Shown: positions 1 through 9,896, numbered from the stretch's first letter. The stretch is DNA of 14,192 nucleotides from a bacterium (GCA_024224995.1 JAAENB010000678.1:1-14192); one strand, 5' to 3'. The notes: generated by a model not told the origin, from the sequence alone. Made by a program: numbers and translations.

Positions 1-3000
1 TTCTATTTTTGCGAAATCAAGCAGGTTGTTTATGAGCTTTAAAAGCCGTATCCCGTTTCTCTGTATATTCTTGAGAAAATTTTCATCAACATCCTTCTTA
101 TAGTCTCCCTGGAGAGCCGATTCTACCGGGGTGAGTATGAGTGTTAAGGGTGTTCGAATATCATGTGAGATATTCGTAAAAAAACCTGTCTTCAGTTTGT
201 CCAGTTCCTTTAACTTCTCATTGGCTTTTTCAAGTTCAACAGTACGGTCCTTTACCTTCTTTTCCAGGTTCTGATACAGGGAGGCGTTCTCAATGGAGAT
301 CGCGGCCTGCGCGGAAAAGATCCGCAGCAATTCCAGCCGTTCGGGAGTAAAGGCATGGGGTGCCAGGTTATTTTCAAGATAAAGAATGCCCGATGTCTTT
401 CCTTTATGAGTTATTGACGCGCATAGAATAGACCGGGGCTTGTTCTTTACGATATAGGAATCTTTCGCGAACCGTGTATCATTTGCCGCGTCATTGAGTA
501 TAAGATCGTTGCCGGTTCTGCTCACGTACTGAACTATGGACCGGGCCAGCTCACCGGATTCATCTACGGGGATTGATTTAAAAACTGTGGTCGCGGCATT
601 ATCGACCTGGACTTCTATTGTTAACAGCTCATTCGATTTTATAATAAAAAATCCCTTTTGAGCGCCCGCGTTTTCCAGGGCAATGGCTATTGTTTTTTTC
701 AGCAGCTCCTCAAGTACAATCTCTCCGGAGATTGTTTGTGTTGTTTTTATTATTGATGATATATCAAGGGATTCGGAAGTGCCCCTTTTGGTTTCTTCTC
801 CGCGACCGCTCTCCGCTGCCGTTTCAGCAAGGAGCCCGGGATATTTTTCCTTAAGCTGCGTCAGTTTGGCCGCGGCTCCCCAGGCCGCGTAGCAGTAATA
901 AGCCTTTCTCATTATAAAGGCGGCAAACTCTTCTTCCCCTCTTCGCAGCAGGAACCGGGCATAGAGTTCATACCCAAGGGCTTCGTCCTGAATAAATTCA
1001 TTTTCTTTCGCGTTCTTGATCGCTTCTTTATAATGCTCTTTCGCTTTTTCATCACTGCCCAAAACTCTCGCTTTTTCGGCCTCTACCAGGTGCCACTTTT
1101 GAAGATGGTTCATGGGCGCGTGAAAAGCCCATTTTTTCATTTTCTTCTGGTTTTTAGTCACCTTTTTTATATTCTCACCTAACGCAAGCAGGGTGAGCGA
1201 TTCATAAAAATTATATATCGTGATGGAGAATGTAGCCCGTGACGCATTGATGTATTGAACCACATACCTTGAAAAATCAAGGGCTTCCCGGTAAAAACCC
1301 GCGAGGTAACTGAGAATAAGCTTCATCCCATATACCAGGAGAAGAGCGGCCTGGTTACCTTTTTTGTGAAGATGGGGGAGCATGCTCTCTTCATCAAAAC
1401 TGGTACCGCATAAAACGGTTGAAAGTTCTTCGGGATTGAGTAAATTCAATACCATTTGATGGTGTATATTCATACTTGTCGAGACCAGATCCTGGTTCAA
1501 TTCCTTCGCAGCTTCACGGAATTTATACCGCTCTTTTTCAACTTCTTTCAATTTTTTTCCGCTGGAAAAAAGGTGAGAACAATAAAACATTGCCGCGTAA
1601 AAGGCGTATTCGATATCTCCTGTTTCCAGCCTGCTCTCATAGGCCAGGAGTAAGGGCTTGAGTGTTTCTTTTATATGTTCTTTCCAGTGGCGTATAAAAG
1701 TGTTCGTCACCATAAGTAGTTTTGTTTTTCCATCTTTTACTCTCGACCGCTTAAGCATTTCTTCGCCAAGCTTTCCAAAGCGGTATCCCCCATCAATATC
1801 TCCCATACTGCACAGGATGATCCCAAAGGCCGCGAATACATTAGATGAATAAGACGGATCAACTCCATTGCCAACAACAATCCGGAGTCCTTTAAAAATA
1901 ATCAATGGGTACAGGAACGGTCTTGATACAAATGCTGCCGACTCTGTTCTGCACAAGATTCTCCCTTTTGCCAGGATCACGGGGTCGGTTATCTCTCCCG
2001 CGGACAATAATTGTTCGTCTGTTTTTCCGGACAACGCCAGCTTGACTCGTATGAGTTCCGCTAGAATATGCCGTTTCTTTGGTTCTGCCGGAAATTTTTC
2101 CCCGAGCAATCTTAAAATGTCCAGGCTCGCGTCGATCGTTTCTTTGAACCTGCCTCTCGACATATACGTGAGGATCCGGATCTCTTCGCCCTTTAGCCGG
2201 TGGGGAATTGTTATGGCATTTGCCATAAGCGCGCTTAATATTTTTTCCGACTCTTCATATTCACCGCTCAAATACTCCGCTTCCGCGCCTTCTTCATGGA
2301 GCAACCTGCACAGGTCATATTTTCTTGTCCATGGGCTTACCGTAACAAGGGCAATCCCTGTTTTAAAATAATCATACGCCGGTTTGTATGCTGCTGATAT
2401 TTTTGCCTTTTGCCCGGCTCGCAGGTTCAGCTCCGCCAGGGTGTCTTTTTCGAACTGATCCCGGATTAACTCGCTCCCCAGGTTCAGGTGATTCGCAATA
2501 TTAAATATTGTATCGTCCAAGTCTTTCTCCGGAACAGTGGAAAGCAGTAAGCGCCCGATCTTTAAGTGGACTTCCTTCTTGCGCTCTTCGCTAATCAGGG
2601 AATAGGCGGCCTGTTGAATACGGTCATGTAAAAACCGGAATCCTGCGGTAAGGTCTCCCCGGGACTCTAACATAAATTTATATGAATCATCCGTAGGCGC
2701 TGCCAGGTTTTCCTGTAAAATCCGGGACAGGTGCTGTGCTGTTTCATTTTTGGTTAATTCGCTCACTACCACTAAAGTATCCAGGTGGAACTGGTTCCCA
2801 ATACAGGCGGCCAGTATGATAATTGCCTGCGTATCCGGGTCCAGTTTCCGGATCTTCTCCACCATAAGTTCCACAACATTGTCGGTAATACCCACATCTT
2901 TAATCTCTATGATATCATATGTCCATATTCCCTCTTGCGCGTCAAAATCGATGAGGTGTTCCTCATAAAGAGAATATAATAGCCGGTTCAAAAAAAAGGG

Positions 3001-4668
3001 ATTGCCCAGGGTCTTTTGCGCGCAAAGATCGGCCAGGGCATATGCCGCGTCAGGATGGCATAATAAGGTTTCCGCTAATAACTCACTAATAAACTTGAGC
3101 TCCAGGGGCCGCAGTGATATGGTATCGGCAGTACATCCCGCTTCCAGCAGTCCCTTCAAGAGCATGGGGAGCGGATGAGACAGGCCCACTTCATTATCCC
3201 GGTACGCGCCGATTATGAGCAGGTACCGGGTCTCTTCATCGGTCATGAACAATTCAATAAGTTTGAGTGACGGAAGATCTGTCCACTGTAAATCGTCAAT
3301 GAATATTACCAGGGGACTTTCTTTATTGGCAAAAACCCGGACAAAATTTTGAAAGACCAGCTCGAACCTGTTCCCGGCCCGGGTTGGATCGAGCTCCCCT
3401 ACTGCGGGCTGCTCTCCGATAATTAATTCAACTTCCGGTATCACATCAATAATAACCTGTCCGCTTGGCCCCAGGGCCAGGATAAGTTTCTCTTTTAAGG
3501 CCAGAAGCCGCTCTTCACTTTCCGCCAGTAAACTCTTTACCAGCTCCCGGAAAGCCTGAAGAAACGCGGCATAAGGAATATCGCGTTTTAACTGCTCGAA
3601 TTTACCGGTTATAAAATGTCCCCGCTTCTCGGTAATTGACCTGGTCACTTCATGTACCAGTGCCGATTTCCCAATTCCCGGTTCTCCGGCAACAAGGATC
3701 ATCTCTTTTGCCCCTTCCCCGGTACGGTTAAACGCCGCGTGCATTGCTGCGATTTCCTGTTCCCGGCCATACAGTTTTTGCGGTATCCGGAACCGGTCGG
3801 AAATATCATGCTGCCCAATATGGAACTCTGTAATCTCTCCTGTTGATTGCAGCTTATCCAGGCAAACGTTCAGGTCATGAACAATTCCCATTGTATTTTG
3901 ATATCGTTCTTCCGCTGTTTTAGATAATAATTTCATTATAATACGGGAAACGGGTCCGGGAATTTCCGGATTGATACGCTCCGGGGACCCGGGTGTTTTC
4001 GCGATGTGGCAATGTACCATTTCCATGGCATCATCCGTCTTAAAGGGCAGCTGCCCCGTAAAAAGTTCATAATACGTTACGCCAAGAGAATACATATCGG
4101 TGCGGTAATCCATTGCCCGGTTCATTCTCCCGGTCTGTTCCGGAGAGAGGTAGGCAAGGGTTCCTTCCAGAACATTGGGATTCCGGATCTCGGGATTCTC
4201 TCTCGGCAGCTCTGTTGCGATGCCGAAATCAATAATCTTCACCTGCATTGTTTCCCGGTTCAAAAGAAAGTTAGCCGGGTTGATATCTTTATGCGCGATG
4301 TTTTGCCGGTGTACCAGGGCAAGCGCCTCGGCCATGGAAATCGCCAGGGCCAGTTTTTCATCCGGGGCGGGCTGGTATTGAGACAGGATCTTTTCCAGGG
4401 GCCGGCCGCCAAAATCTTCTAATATAATGGCCAGGCTGTTCCCATACTTCTCCAGGCTATACGCACGGATAATACCGTCACCGCTGAGACTCCGGGTTAT
4501 TTTATACTCCCGCCTGAGCCGTGCCAGCTGCTCCTCCGTGGGATATTCTTTATCCAGCAGCTTTATTACAACAGGGGTATTCTCTTTATCACCGGTTCCG
4601 CGATAAATTGTGACATCCCCGCTCTTATATAGTTGCTCGTGTACCCGGTACCCGGGAAGATGGATCAT
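1..4668 (-). CDS. HstK-like Ser/Thr kinase-AAA-TPR-GAF-histidine kinase hybrid (3' end beyond window)
   Basis: An open frame of 1556 codons, with no stop on a line-by-line reading, starts at ATG 4668 and runs off the window. The kinase-like domain (about 1-275) has the beta-3 lysine K36 (VVIK), HKDINPAN with catalytic D128, DFG at D147, and SPEQTGRMNRAMDYRTD-type activation-segment sequence. A canonical GxGxxG loop is absent, and the lysine after the catalytic Asp is replaced by Asn. The NTPase module has Walker A GEPGIGKS at 328-335 and a Walker B IDDLQW at 457-462. A long helical TPR-like region follows to about 1290, then a GAF domain (about 1300-1460), a coiled linker, and the histidine-kinase H-box NISHDIRTPL with H1502, ending near LLDFAKIE. 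The HATPase domain must lie beyond position 1. The architecture matches cyanobacterial HstK-type dual kinases. By inference it is a cytosolic sensor integrating GAF ligand, NTPase state and two phosphotransfer chemistries. It lies in an operon with its paralogue upstream; ligand and targets are unknown. Confidence 0.93.
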   Translation of the reverse strand, partial: MIHLPGYRVHEQLYKSGDVTIYRGTGDKENTPVVIKLLDKEYPTEEQLARLRREYKITRSLSGDGIIRAYSLEKYGNSLAIILEDFGGRPLEKILSQYQPAPDEKLALAISMAEALALVHRQNIAHKDINPANFLLNRETMQVKIIDFGIATELPRENPEIRNPNVLEGTLAYLSPEQTGRMNRAMDYRTDMYSLGVTYYELFTGQLPFKTDDAMEMVHCHIAKTPGSPERINPEIPGPVSRIIMKLLSKTAEERYQNTMGIVHDLNVCLDKLQSTGEITEFHIGQHDISDRFRIPQKLYGREQEIAAMHAAFNRTGEGAKEMILVAGEPGIGKSALVHEVTRSITEKRGHFITGKFEQLKRDIPYAAFLQAFRELVKSLLAESEERLLALKEKLILALGPSGQVIIDVIPEVELIIGEQPAVGELDPTRAGNRFELVFQNFVRVFANKESPLVIFIDDLQWTDLPSLKLIELFMTDEETRYLLIIGAYRDNEVGLSHPLPMLLKGLLEAGCTADTISLRPLELKFISELLAETLLCHPDAAYALADLCAQKTLGNPFFLNRLLYSLYEEHLIDFDAQEGIWTYDIIEIKDVGITDNVVELMVEKIRKLDPDTQAIIILAACIGNQFHLDTLVVVSELTKNETAQHLSRILQENLAAPTDDSYKFMLESRGDLTAGFRFLHDRIQQAAYSLISEERKKEVHLKIGRLLLSTVPEKDLDDTIFNIANHLNLGSELIRDQFEKDTLAELNLRAGQKAKISAAYKPAYDYFKTGIALVTVSPWTRKYDLCRLLHEEGAEAEYLSGEYEESEKILSALMANAITIPHRLKGEEIRILTYMSRGRFKETIDASLDILRLLGEKFPAEPKKRHILAELIRVKLALSGKTDEQLLSAGEITDPVILAKGRILCRTESAAFVSRPFLYPLIIFKGLRIVVGNGVDPSYSSNVFAAFGIILCSMGDIDGGYRFGKLGEEMLKRSRVKDGKTKLLMVTNTFIRHWKEHIKETLKPLLLAYESRLETGDIEYAFYAAMFYCSHLFSSGKKLKEVEKERYKFREAAKELNQDLVSTSMNIHHQMVLNLLNPEELSTVLCGTSFDEESMLPHLHKKGNQAALLLVYGMKLILSYLAGFYREALDFSRYVVQYINASRATFSITIYNFYESLTLLALGENIKKVTKNQKKMKKWAFHAPMNHLQKWHLVEAEKARVLGSDEKAKEHYKEAIKNAKENEFIQDEALGYELYARFLLRRGEEEFAAFIMRKAYYCYAAWGAAAKLTQLKEKYPGLLAETAAESGRGEETKRGTSESLDISSIIKTTQTISGEIVLEELLKKTIAIALENAGAQKGFFIIKSNELLTIEVQVDNAATTVFKSIPVDESGELARSIVQYVSRTGNDLILNDAANDTRFAKDSYIVKNKPRSILCASITHKGKTSGILYLENNLAPHAFTPERLELLRIFSAQAAISIENASLYQNLEKKVKDRTVELEKANEKLKELDKLKTGFFTNISHDIRTPLTLILTPVESALQGDYKKDVDENFLKNIQRNGIRLLKLINNLLDFAKIE

Positions 4669-4675
4669 GTTTTTT

Positions 4676-4681
4676 TCCTTT
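4676..4681 (-). promoter_or_regulatory. Ribosome binding site of the histidine-kinase paralogue
   Basis: AAAGGA lies 7 nt before ATG 4668 and overlaps the TAA stop of the upstream gene (4682-4680). The 11-nt gap between the two giant genes leaves no room for a separate promoter between them, so they are probably co-transcribed and perhaps translationally coupled. Confidence 0.75.
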
Positions 4682-7600
4682 AAACCTTCTTCAAAATAAC
4701 CATCGTCATATCATCATCCGCGGTATAGCCTTTCAGGGCCGAAAGAACCGCTTCCTTTATTCCTTCAGTAGAGAGCACGCCCGATTCCTTAATCACGTTC
4801 ATAAGCCGGTCCTGGGTAAACATATCATTCTCCGTATTCTTTGCTTCAATAATACCATCAGTATAGAGCAGCAGGGTATCACCGGCGGCCATATGCAGCT
4901 CTAAGTCTTTGTCTTTCCAGGGAAGATGCTTCCAGGGAGAAAGCCATATTCCCTCGGAGTTTATCATTTCCACGGAATCAGAGGCTGCCCGGTACATAAT
5001 AAGGTCCAGGTGAAGCCCGGAAAAAACGGCGCTTCCCTCTTTGTTAAAAGAGAGCGCCGTAATAGTCATATACTTTTCCTGTTTCATGCGCGCAACATTA
5101 TAACTAATGGCCTTGTTTACCACCCGCAGCAGGCGGGACGGTTTTGTTTCGGGATGGCTGCCCAGGTAGGAGCGGATCGAGGCCTGAACCATCATCATCA
5201 CCAGGCCCGCGGGAACGCCATGTCCCGAAACATCACCGATTATTACCCAGTTGCTATTTTCACTATTAATTATATCATAATAATCCCCGCCCACGTCACT
5301 GGCGGGTTTCAGGTAAGCGGTAATGTCAAATCCCGGAATAGCCGGGGCTTCGGGCAACAGCGCGGTCTGGATTTGCGCCGCGATTTTCATCTCCGTCTCC
5401 AGCCGTGCGGCATTCTCCCGCTGAGAGAGAAGCCTGGCATTGTCAATAGAGATGGCGGCCTGGGAAAACAATATTTCCAGGAGTTCCAGCCGCTCCGGAG
5501 AAAACGTATTGTCCGAAAGATTATTTTCCAGGTATAAGATGCCGGAGAGTTCCCCCCGGCTGAGAATAGGAGAACAAAGGATCGACCGGGACCTGTTTTC
5601 AACAATATAGGGATCATTAACAAAATCTCCCTCAAAACTGGCGTTGCTTAAAATGAGTGTTTCCCTGGTTCGGGCAACATAATTAACAATGGAAACAGCA
5701 AGTCCCTGGTGCTCCTCAAGAGGAACTGATTTCAGGATGGGGGTCTCGTCCCTGCCCGTAACGGCTTCGGCCTCAACGTATAGTTTCCCCTTTTCCTGTA
5801 AGATCATAAATCCCGCGTCCGCTCCCGCGTTTTCCATGGAAACATTCATTAACTTAACCAGGAGATTGGCCAAAACAATTTCCCGCGATATGGTACGGGC
5901 AGCTTTCATAATGGTTGAGAGATCCAGGGCATCCGTGGAACCCGATTCCGTTTCACTGGTGGTAAACGATAACGAAGGGAGCGCGGCAGTTTGAGTCCGT
6001 TTTAATCCTTTTACTTCTTCCACATCTTTTAATAAATCGGGATAATTCTTTTCCAGGTGAAAGACTTTAGCAGCCGAGCCCCATAATGAATAACAGTAAT
6101 GAGCTCTTTTAATGGTAAACCCGGCAAAATCCTCTTCTCCCGTAACAAAGAGGAACCTGGCATACAGCTCAAAACCGAGCGCTTCTTCCTGGTGGAATTC
6201 ATTCTCCCTGGATAATTCAATAGTTTTTTTATAATGAACTTTAGCATGTTCATTGCTGCGCAGCACCCGCGCTTTTTCGGCCTCCACCAGATGCCATTTA
6301 TGTAAAAAGTTCGCAGGGGCGTGAAAAGCCCATTTTTTCATTTTCCGCTGATTCCGGGATACTTTTTTTAAATATTTTTTCCTGTTTTTTGGAGCTTCAT
6401 TGCCGCATAAAGCGAGCGCTGCTAATGACTCGTAAAAATTCAAATACGGAATAATAAACATTGCCCGGGCAGAATCGACGTACTGAGACGCGTTACCGGC
6501 GTGTCCATAGGCCTCTTCATAATTCCCGGCAAGATAGGCGAGATTAAGTTTCAGCACATATATAACCAGGAGACAATGCCCGCTCCCTTCTGTTTGAAAA
6601 ACCGGGATCATAGTATCTTCATTAAAACTTTTTCCGTATAAGCGGGTTGAAATGCCGCAGGGATCAAGTAAATTTACCGTTGCCTGGTGATAGATCGTTG
6701 TAACATCAAGATCAAGTTTTTGCTGCAGCATTGTTATGGCATTGATAAACCTGCCCTGCTCCTTTTCCACCACCTTTAAATATTCTCCGCTGAAAAAGAT
6801 ATAAGAGCAATAGCTTGTTGCGGCATGGGAAGCGTATTCCATATCACCGGTTTCAAGCCTGCTCTCATAGGCCAGGAGCGACGGGGCAAAGGACTCTCTT
6901 AGATGTTCTTTCCAGTGCCGAATAAACACATTCTGTATCATGAATATTCTTGATTTGTCTTTCTTAACCGGAGATTCTTCAAGCAGGCGAACGGCAAGCT
7001 TTCCAAAGCGGTATCCGCCGTTACTGTCTCCAATGCTGCATAAGATGAGCCCAAAAGCGGCATAGGTACTGAACGAAGAAAAGGGATCATTGCCATACAC
7101 GCGGTAGAGGTGAAGCCGTTTAAAAATATTTATGGGAAATAATTCCGGTTTTGAAGAATAGGCGGCAGCCGCGATCTTATGCAATATCCGTCCCCTGGCA
7201 AGGGCAATGGGATCTTTCATTTCAGGAAAGGCAATAATATCTTCATCGGTTTTTCCGGCCCACGTAAGCTTCACTTTTATAAGCTCAATCGCGATATGCC
7301 CCTTCCCCGGGTTTTTCGGAATAGAGACGCCAAGAGATTTCAGGATTTTGAGTCCGCATTCCACGGCTTCTTTATACCGCCCCTCAGAGGTTAAGGTGAG
7401 TATCCTGGTCTCGTACGCTTTTATCGTATCCGTAACTGTTTTCCCCTTCCCAATCACCACGGTAAATAAGCGTTCAGACTCTTCATAATCCCCGCCCAGG
7501 TATGCCGCTTCAGCTGCTTCTTCATGAAGAGAAAGCATCAGCGTATATTTTTTCTCCCAGCCGTTCTTTCCCGCGAATGTAATCCCTGCTTTCAAATATT

Positions 7601-9890
7601 CAGCAGCCGGTTTATATGCTGCCGAATGAATTGCCTTTTTCCCGGCCGCAAGATTCAGTTCTAAAAGCCGGTCTCTTTCAACGTGTTCATCAATAATATC
7701 AATCCCGTGATTCAGGTGGCTCACCATGTCGAATATTTTATCCCCGGTTTTATCATCGGTTTCAAGCATGAGCCTTCCAATCTTTATATGGAGTTCTTTT
7801 TTATCATCATCGTCAATGAGGGAATAGGCCGCCTGCTGGATGCGATCATGTAAAAACCGGTAGCTTACTGAAAGATCTTCATGGGACTCCGAAATAAACT
7901 TATAAAAATTATCCATTGGAATAATAAGATTTTCTTTTAAGGGCTCAAACAATATGCGGGCCATGGAATTTTTTGACTTTTCATAAACAAGCGCTATGGT
8001 ATCCAGGTCAAATTGATTTCCAATACAGGAAGCCAGTTTTAAAATATCCTGGGTTTCCTCCGACAGTTTCCGGATCTTTCCTACCATGAGCTCCACAACA
8101 TTGTCCGTAATATCAACTTCCCTGATCCGGATCACATTATATTTCCAGATCCCGTGGGCGGCATCAAAATCAATAAGACTTTCTTCATACAGGGAATATA
8201 ATAACTGATTCAGGAAAAAAGGATTCCCCAGGGTCTTTTCAACGCAGAGTTCCGCCAGGGGATAGGAGACCCGAGTATCGCATAACAATGTATCGGAGAG
8301 GAGGTGGTTTACCTGGTCCGGCTCCAGGGGGCGAACCGTAATGGTATCAATGCCGGCTCCTGTTTTTTTCAAAACCTCAAGCAGCATCATCAGCGGATGG
8401 GAACTGTCAACTTCATTGTCCCGGTAGGCGCCGACAATGAGCATATAGCCGGTATCTATATCGGTCATAAATTGTTCCATAAGCTTCAAGGAGGGTAAAT
8501 CGGCCCATTGCAGGTCATCGATAAAGAGAACCAGGGGGCTTTCTTCCCTGGCAAATACCCGGACAAAATTCCGGAACTCAATATTGAACCTGTTCCGGGC
8601 CTGTTCAGGATCAAGTTCCTGGACCGGGGGCTGTTTTCCAATGATCAGTTCAACTTCCGGAATAACATCAATAATAACCTGGGCGCTTGGTTCCAGGGCC
8701 AGGGTTAATTTCTTTTTCCAGGCTTCAAGTTTCTCTTCACTTTCGGCAAGCACATTCCTGATCAGCCCGCCAAAGGCGTGGATAAGTGCCGAATAGGGAA
8801 TATTCCGTTTATACTGGTCGAACTTTCCTGAGATAAAATTCCCCCGTTTTTCAGTTATGGGTTTGTTCACTTCGTGAACCAGCGCCGATTTCCCAATCCC
8901 CGGGTGCCCGGCAACAAGCAATATCTCTTTTGCTCCCGCCGCAACGCGGTCAAAAACCCTGAGGACCGTTTTTATTTCCCGCTCCCGGCCATATAGTTTT
9001 TGCGGCACCCGGAACCTGTCGGAAATATCATCCCGGCCAATCTCAAAGGAATCAATTACCGCTTTCGACTGCAGCTGGTCCAGGCAGTATTCCAGGTCTC
9101 TTTTCAGTCCCAGGGTATTCTGGTATCGTTCTTCTGCGGTTTTCGAAAGCAGTTTCATTACAATAGCGGATATTACTGCCGGAATTTCCGGGTTTGCTTC
9201 CTTGAGCCGTTCCGGTGTTTTCGCGATATGGCAGTGGACCATCTCCATGGCATCATCAGTGAGAAAGGGAAGCCGGCCGGAAAACATTTCATAAAAGGCA
9301 ACGCCAAGGGAGTAGAGGTCCGTGCGGTAATCCATTGCCCGGTTCATTCGCCCGGTCTGTTCCGGTGAAATATAATTTAATGTTCCTTCCAGGATATTGG
9401 GATTACGGGTTTCGGGATCTTCCCGGGTCAGTTCCGTTGAAATACCGAAATCAATAATCTTTACCAGGCCAGTCTCGGGATTCCAGACAAAATTCGACGG
9501 GTTAACATCCTTATGGATAATATCCTGCTGATGGATGTGGCCCAGTATCCCTGTCATGCGAATTGCCAGTGATAATTTTTCTGCCAGCCCGGGTCTGCGG
9601 ACCGGTAAATTTATATCAAGAGAGTCGCCGCCAAAATCTTCCAGTACAAGAACCAGGGTATTTTCATATTTTTCCAGGTTATATACAGTGATGATATCAT
9701 CTCCCCGGAGACTGCGGGTTATCTCATATTCCCGTCTAAAACATGCCAGCTCCTGAGAAGAAGGATATTCTTTCTCCAGCACTTTCATCACTACCGGGAT
9801 ATCCCCATCAATCATAATCCCGCGATAAATCGTGGAATTCTTGCTTTTATAGATCTGTTCTTTTACCCGGTAACCGGGAACCTGGATCAT
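4680..9890 (-). CDS. HstK-like Ser/Thr kinase-AAA-TPR-GAF-SpoIIE (PP2C) phosphatase
   Basis: The protein has 1736 aa from ATG 9890. The kinase-like domain (1-275) has K36, HKDVNPSN with D128, and DFG at D147. The Gly-rich loop is degenerate, and Asn replaces the usual lysine after the catalytic Asp. The AAA/NTPase module has Walker A GHPGIGKS at 328-335 and Walker B FIDDLQWAD around 456-464. A winged-helix-like stretch (LGNPFFLNQLLYSL) and RFLHDRIQQAAYSLI follow, as in large predicted ATPases (COG3899). TPR-like helices span about 740-1290 and GAF about 1322-1485. The C-terminal SpoIIE/RsbU phosphatase (about 1520-1736) has all metal-binding acidic motifs: SDVGGDYYD (D1532, D1536), GDVSGHG (D1553), YTDG (D1678) and DDDMTM. 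It probably dephosphorylates a Ser/Thr phosphoprotein, as RsbU-type enzymes do in partner switching, but no anti-sigma or anti-sigma-antagonist gene is visible here. GTG 9899 is an alternative start but lies inside the Shine-Dalgarno, and the paralogue aligns with ATG 9890. Confidence 0.95.
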   Translation of the reverse strand: MIQVPGYRVKEQIYKSKNSTIYRGIMIDGDIPVVMKVLEKEYPSSQELACFRREYEITRSLRGDDIITVYNLEKYENTLVLVLEDFGGDSLDINLPVRRPGLAEKLSLAIRMTGILGHIHQQDIIHKDVNPSNFVWNPETGLVKIIDFGISTELTREDPETRNPNILEGTLNYISPEQTGRMNRAMDYRTDLYSLGVAFYEMFSGRLPFLTDDAMEMVHCHIAKTPERLKEANPEIPAVISAIVMKLLSKTAEERYQNTLGLKRDLEYCLDQLQSKAVIDSFEIGRDDISDRFRVPQKLYGREREIKTVLRVFDRVAAGAKEILLVAGHPGIGKSALVHEVNKPITEKRGNFISGKFDQYKRNIPYSALIHAFGGLIRNVLAESEEKLEAWKKKLTLALEPSAQVIIDVIPEVELIIGKQPPVQELDPEQARNRFNIEFRNFVRVFAREESPLVLFIDDLQWADLPSLKLMEQFMTDIDTGYMLIVGAYRDNEVDSSHPLMMLLEVLKKTGAGIDTITVRPLEPDQVNHLLSDTLLCDTRVSYPLAELCVEKTLGNPFFLNQLLYSLYEESLIDFDAAHGIWKYNVIRIREVDITDNVVELMVGKIRKLSEETQDILKLASCIGNQFDLDTIALVYEKSKNSMARILFEPLKENLIIPMDNFYKFISESHEDLSVSYRFLHDRIQQAAYSLIDDDDKKELHIKIGRLMLETDDKTGDKIFDMVSHLNHGIDIIDEHVERDRLLELNLAAGKKAIHSAAYKPAAEYLKAGITFAGKNGWEKKYTLMLSLHEEAAEAAYLGGDYEESERLFTVVIGKGKTVTDTIKAYETRILTLTSEGRYKEAVECGLKILKSLGVSIPKNPGKGHIAIELIKVKLTWAGKTDEDIIAFPEMKDPIALARGRILHKIAAAAYSSKPELFPINIFKRLHLYRVYGNDPFSSFSTYAAFGLILCSIGDSNGGYRFGKLAVRLLEESPVKKDKSRIFMIQNVFIRHWKEHLRESFAPSLLAYESRLETGDMEYASHAATSYCSYIFFSGEYLKVVEKEQGRFINAITMLQQKLDLDVTTIYHQATVNLLDPCGISTRLYGKSFNEDTMIPVFQTEGSGHCLLVIYVLKLNLAYLAGNYEEAYGHAGNASQYVDSARAMFIIPYLNFYESLAALALCGNEAPKNRKKYLKKVSRNQRKMKKWAFHAPANFLHKWHLVEAEKARVLRSNEHAKVHYKKTIELSRENEFHQEEALGFELYARFLFVTGEEDFAGFTIKRAHYCYSLWGSAAKVFHLEKNYPDLLKDVEEVKGLKRTQTAALPSLSFTTSETESGSTDALDLSTIMKAARTISREIVLANLLVKLMNVSMENAGADAGFMILQEKGKLYVEAEAVTGRDETPILKSVPLEEHQGLAVSIVNYVARTRETLILSNASFEGDFVNDPYIVENRSRSILCSPILSRGELSGILYLENNLSDNTFSPERLELLEILFSQAAISIDNARLLSQRENAARLETEMKIAAQIQTALLPEAPAIPGFDITAYLKPASDVGGDYYDIINSENSNWVIIGDVSGHGVPAGLVMMMVQASIRSYLGSHPETKPSRLLRVVNKAISYNVARMKQEKYMTITALSFNKEGSAVFSGLHLDLIMYRAASDSVEMINSEGIWLSPWKHLPWKDKDLELHMAAGDTLLLYTDGIIEAKNTENDMFTQDRLMNVIKESGVLSTEGIKEAVLSALKGYTADDDMTMVILKKV

Positions 9891-9896
9891 ATACAA

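Noticed and set aside
4006..4422. Plus-strand open frame of 138 codons, with a similar one at 9000-9368 sharing the peptide AVIHCPVHSPGLFR
   Set aside because: Both lie antisense to the same conserved kinase segment of the two paralogues. Their similarity is the mirror image of the duplicated coding strand, not evidence for a gene.
4926..5537. Plus-strand open frame of 203 codons, and another of 167 codons at 1868-2371
   Set aside because: They are fully antisense to the phosphatase/GAF and TPR regions of the giant genes, whose minus frames carry all the recognisable motifs.
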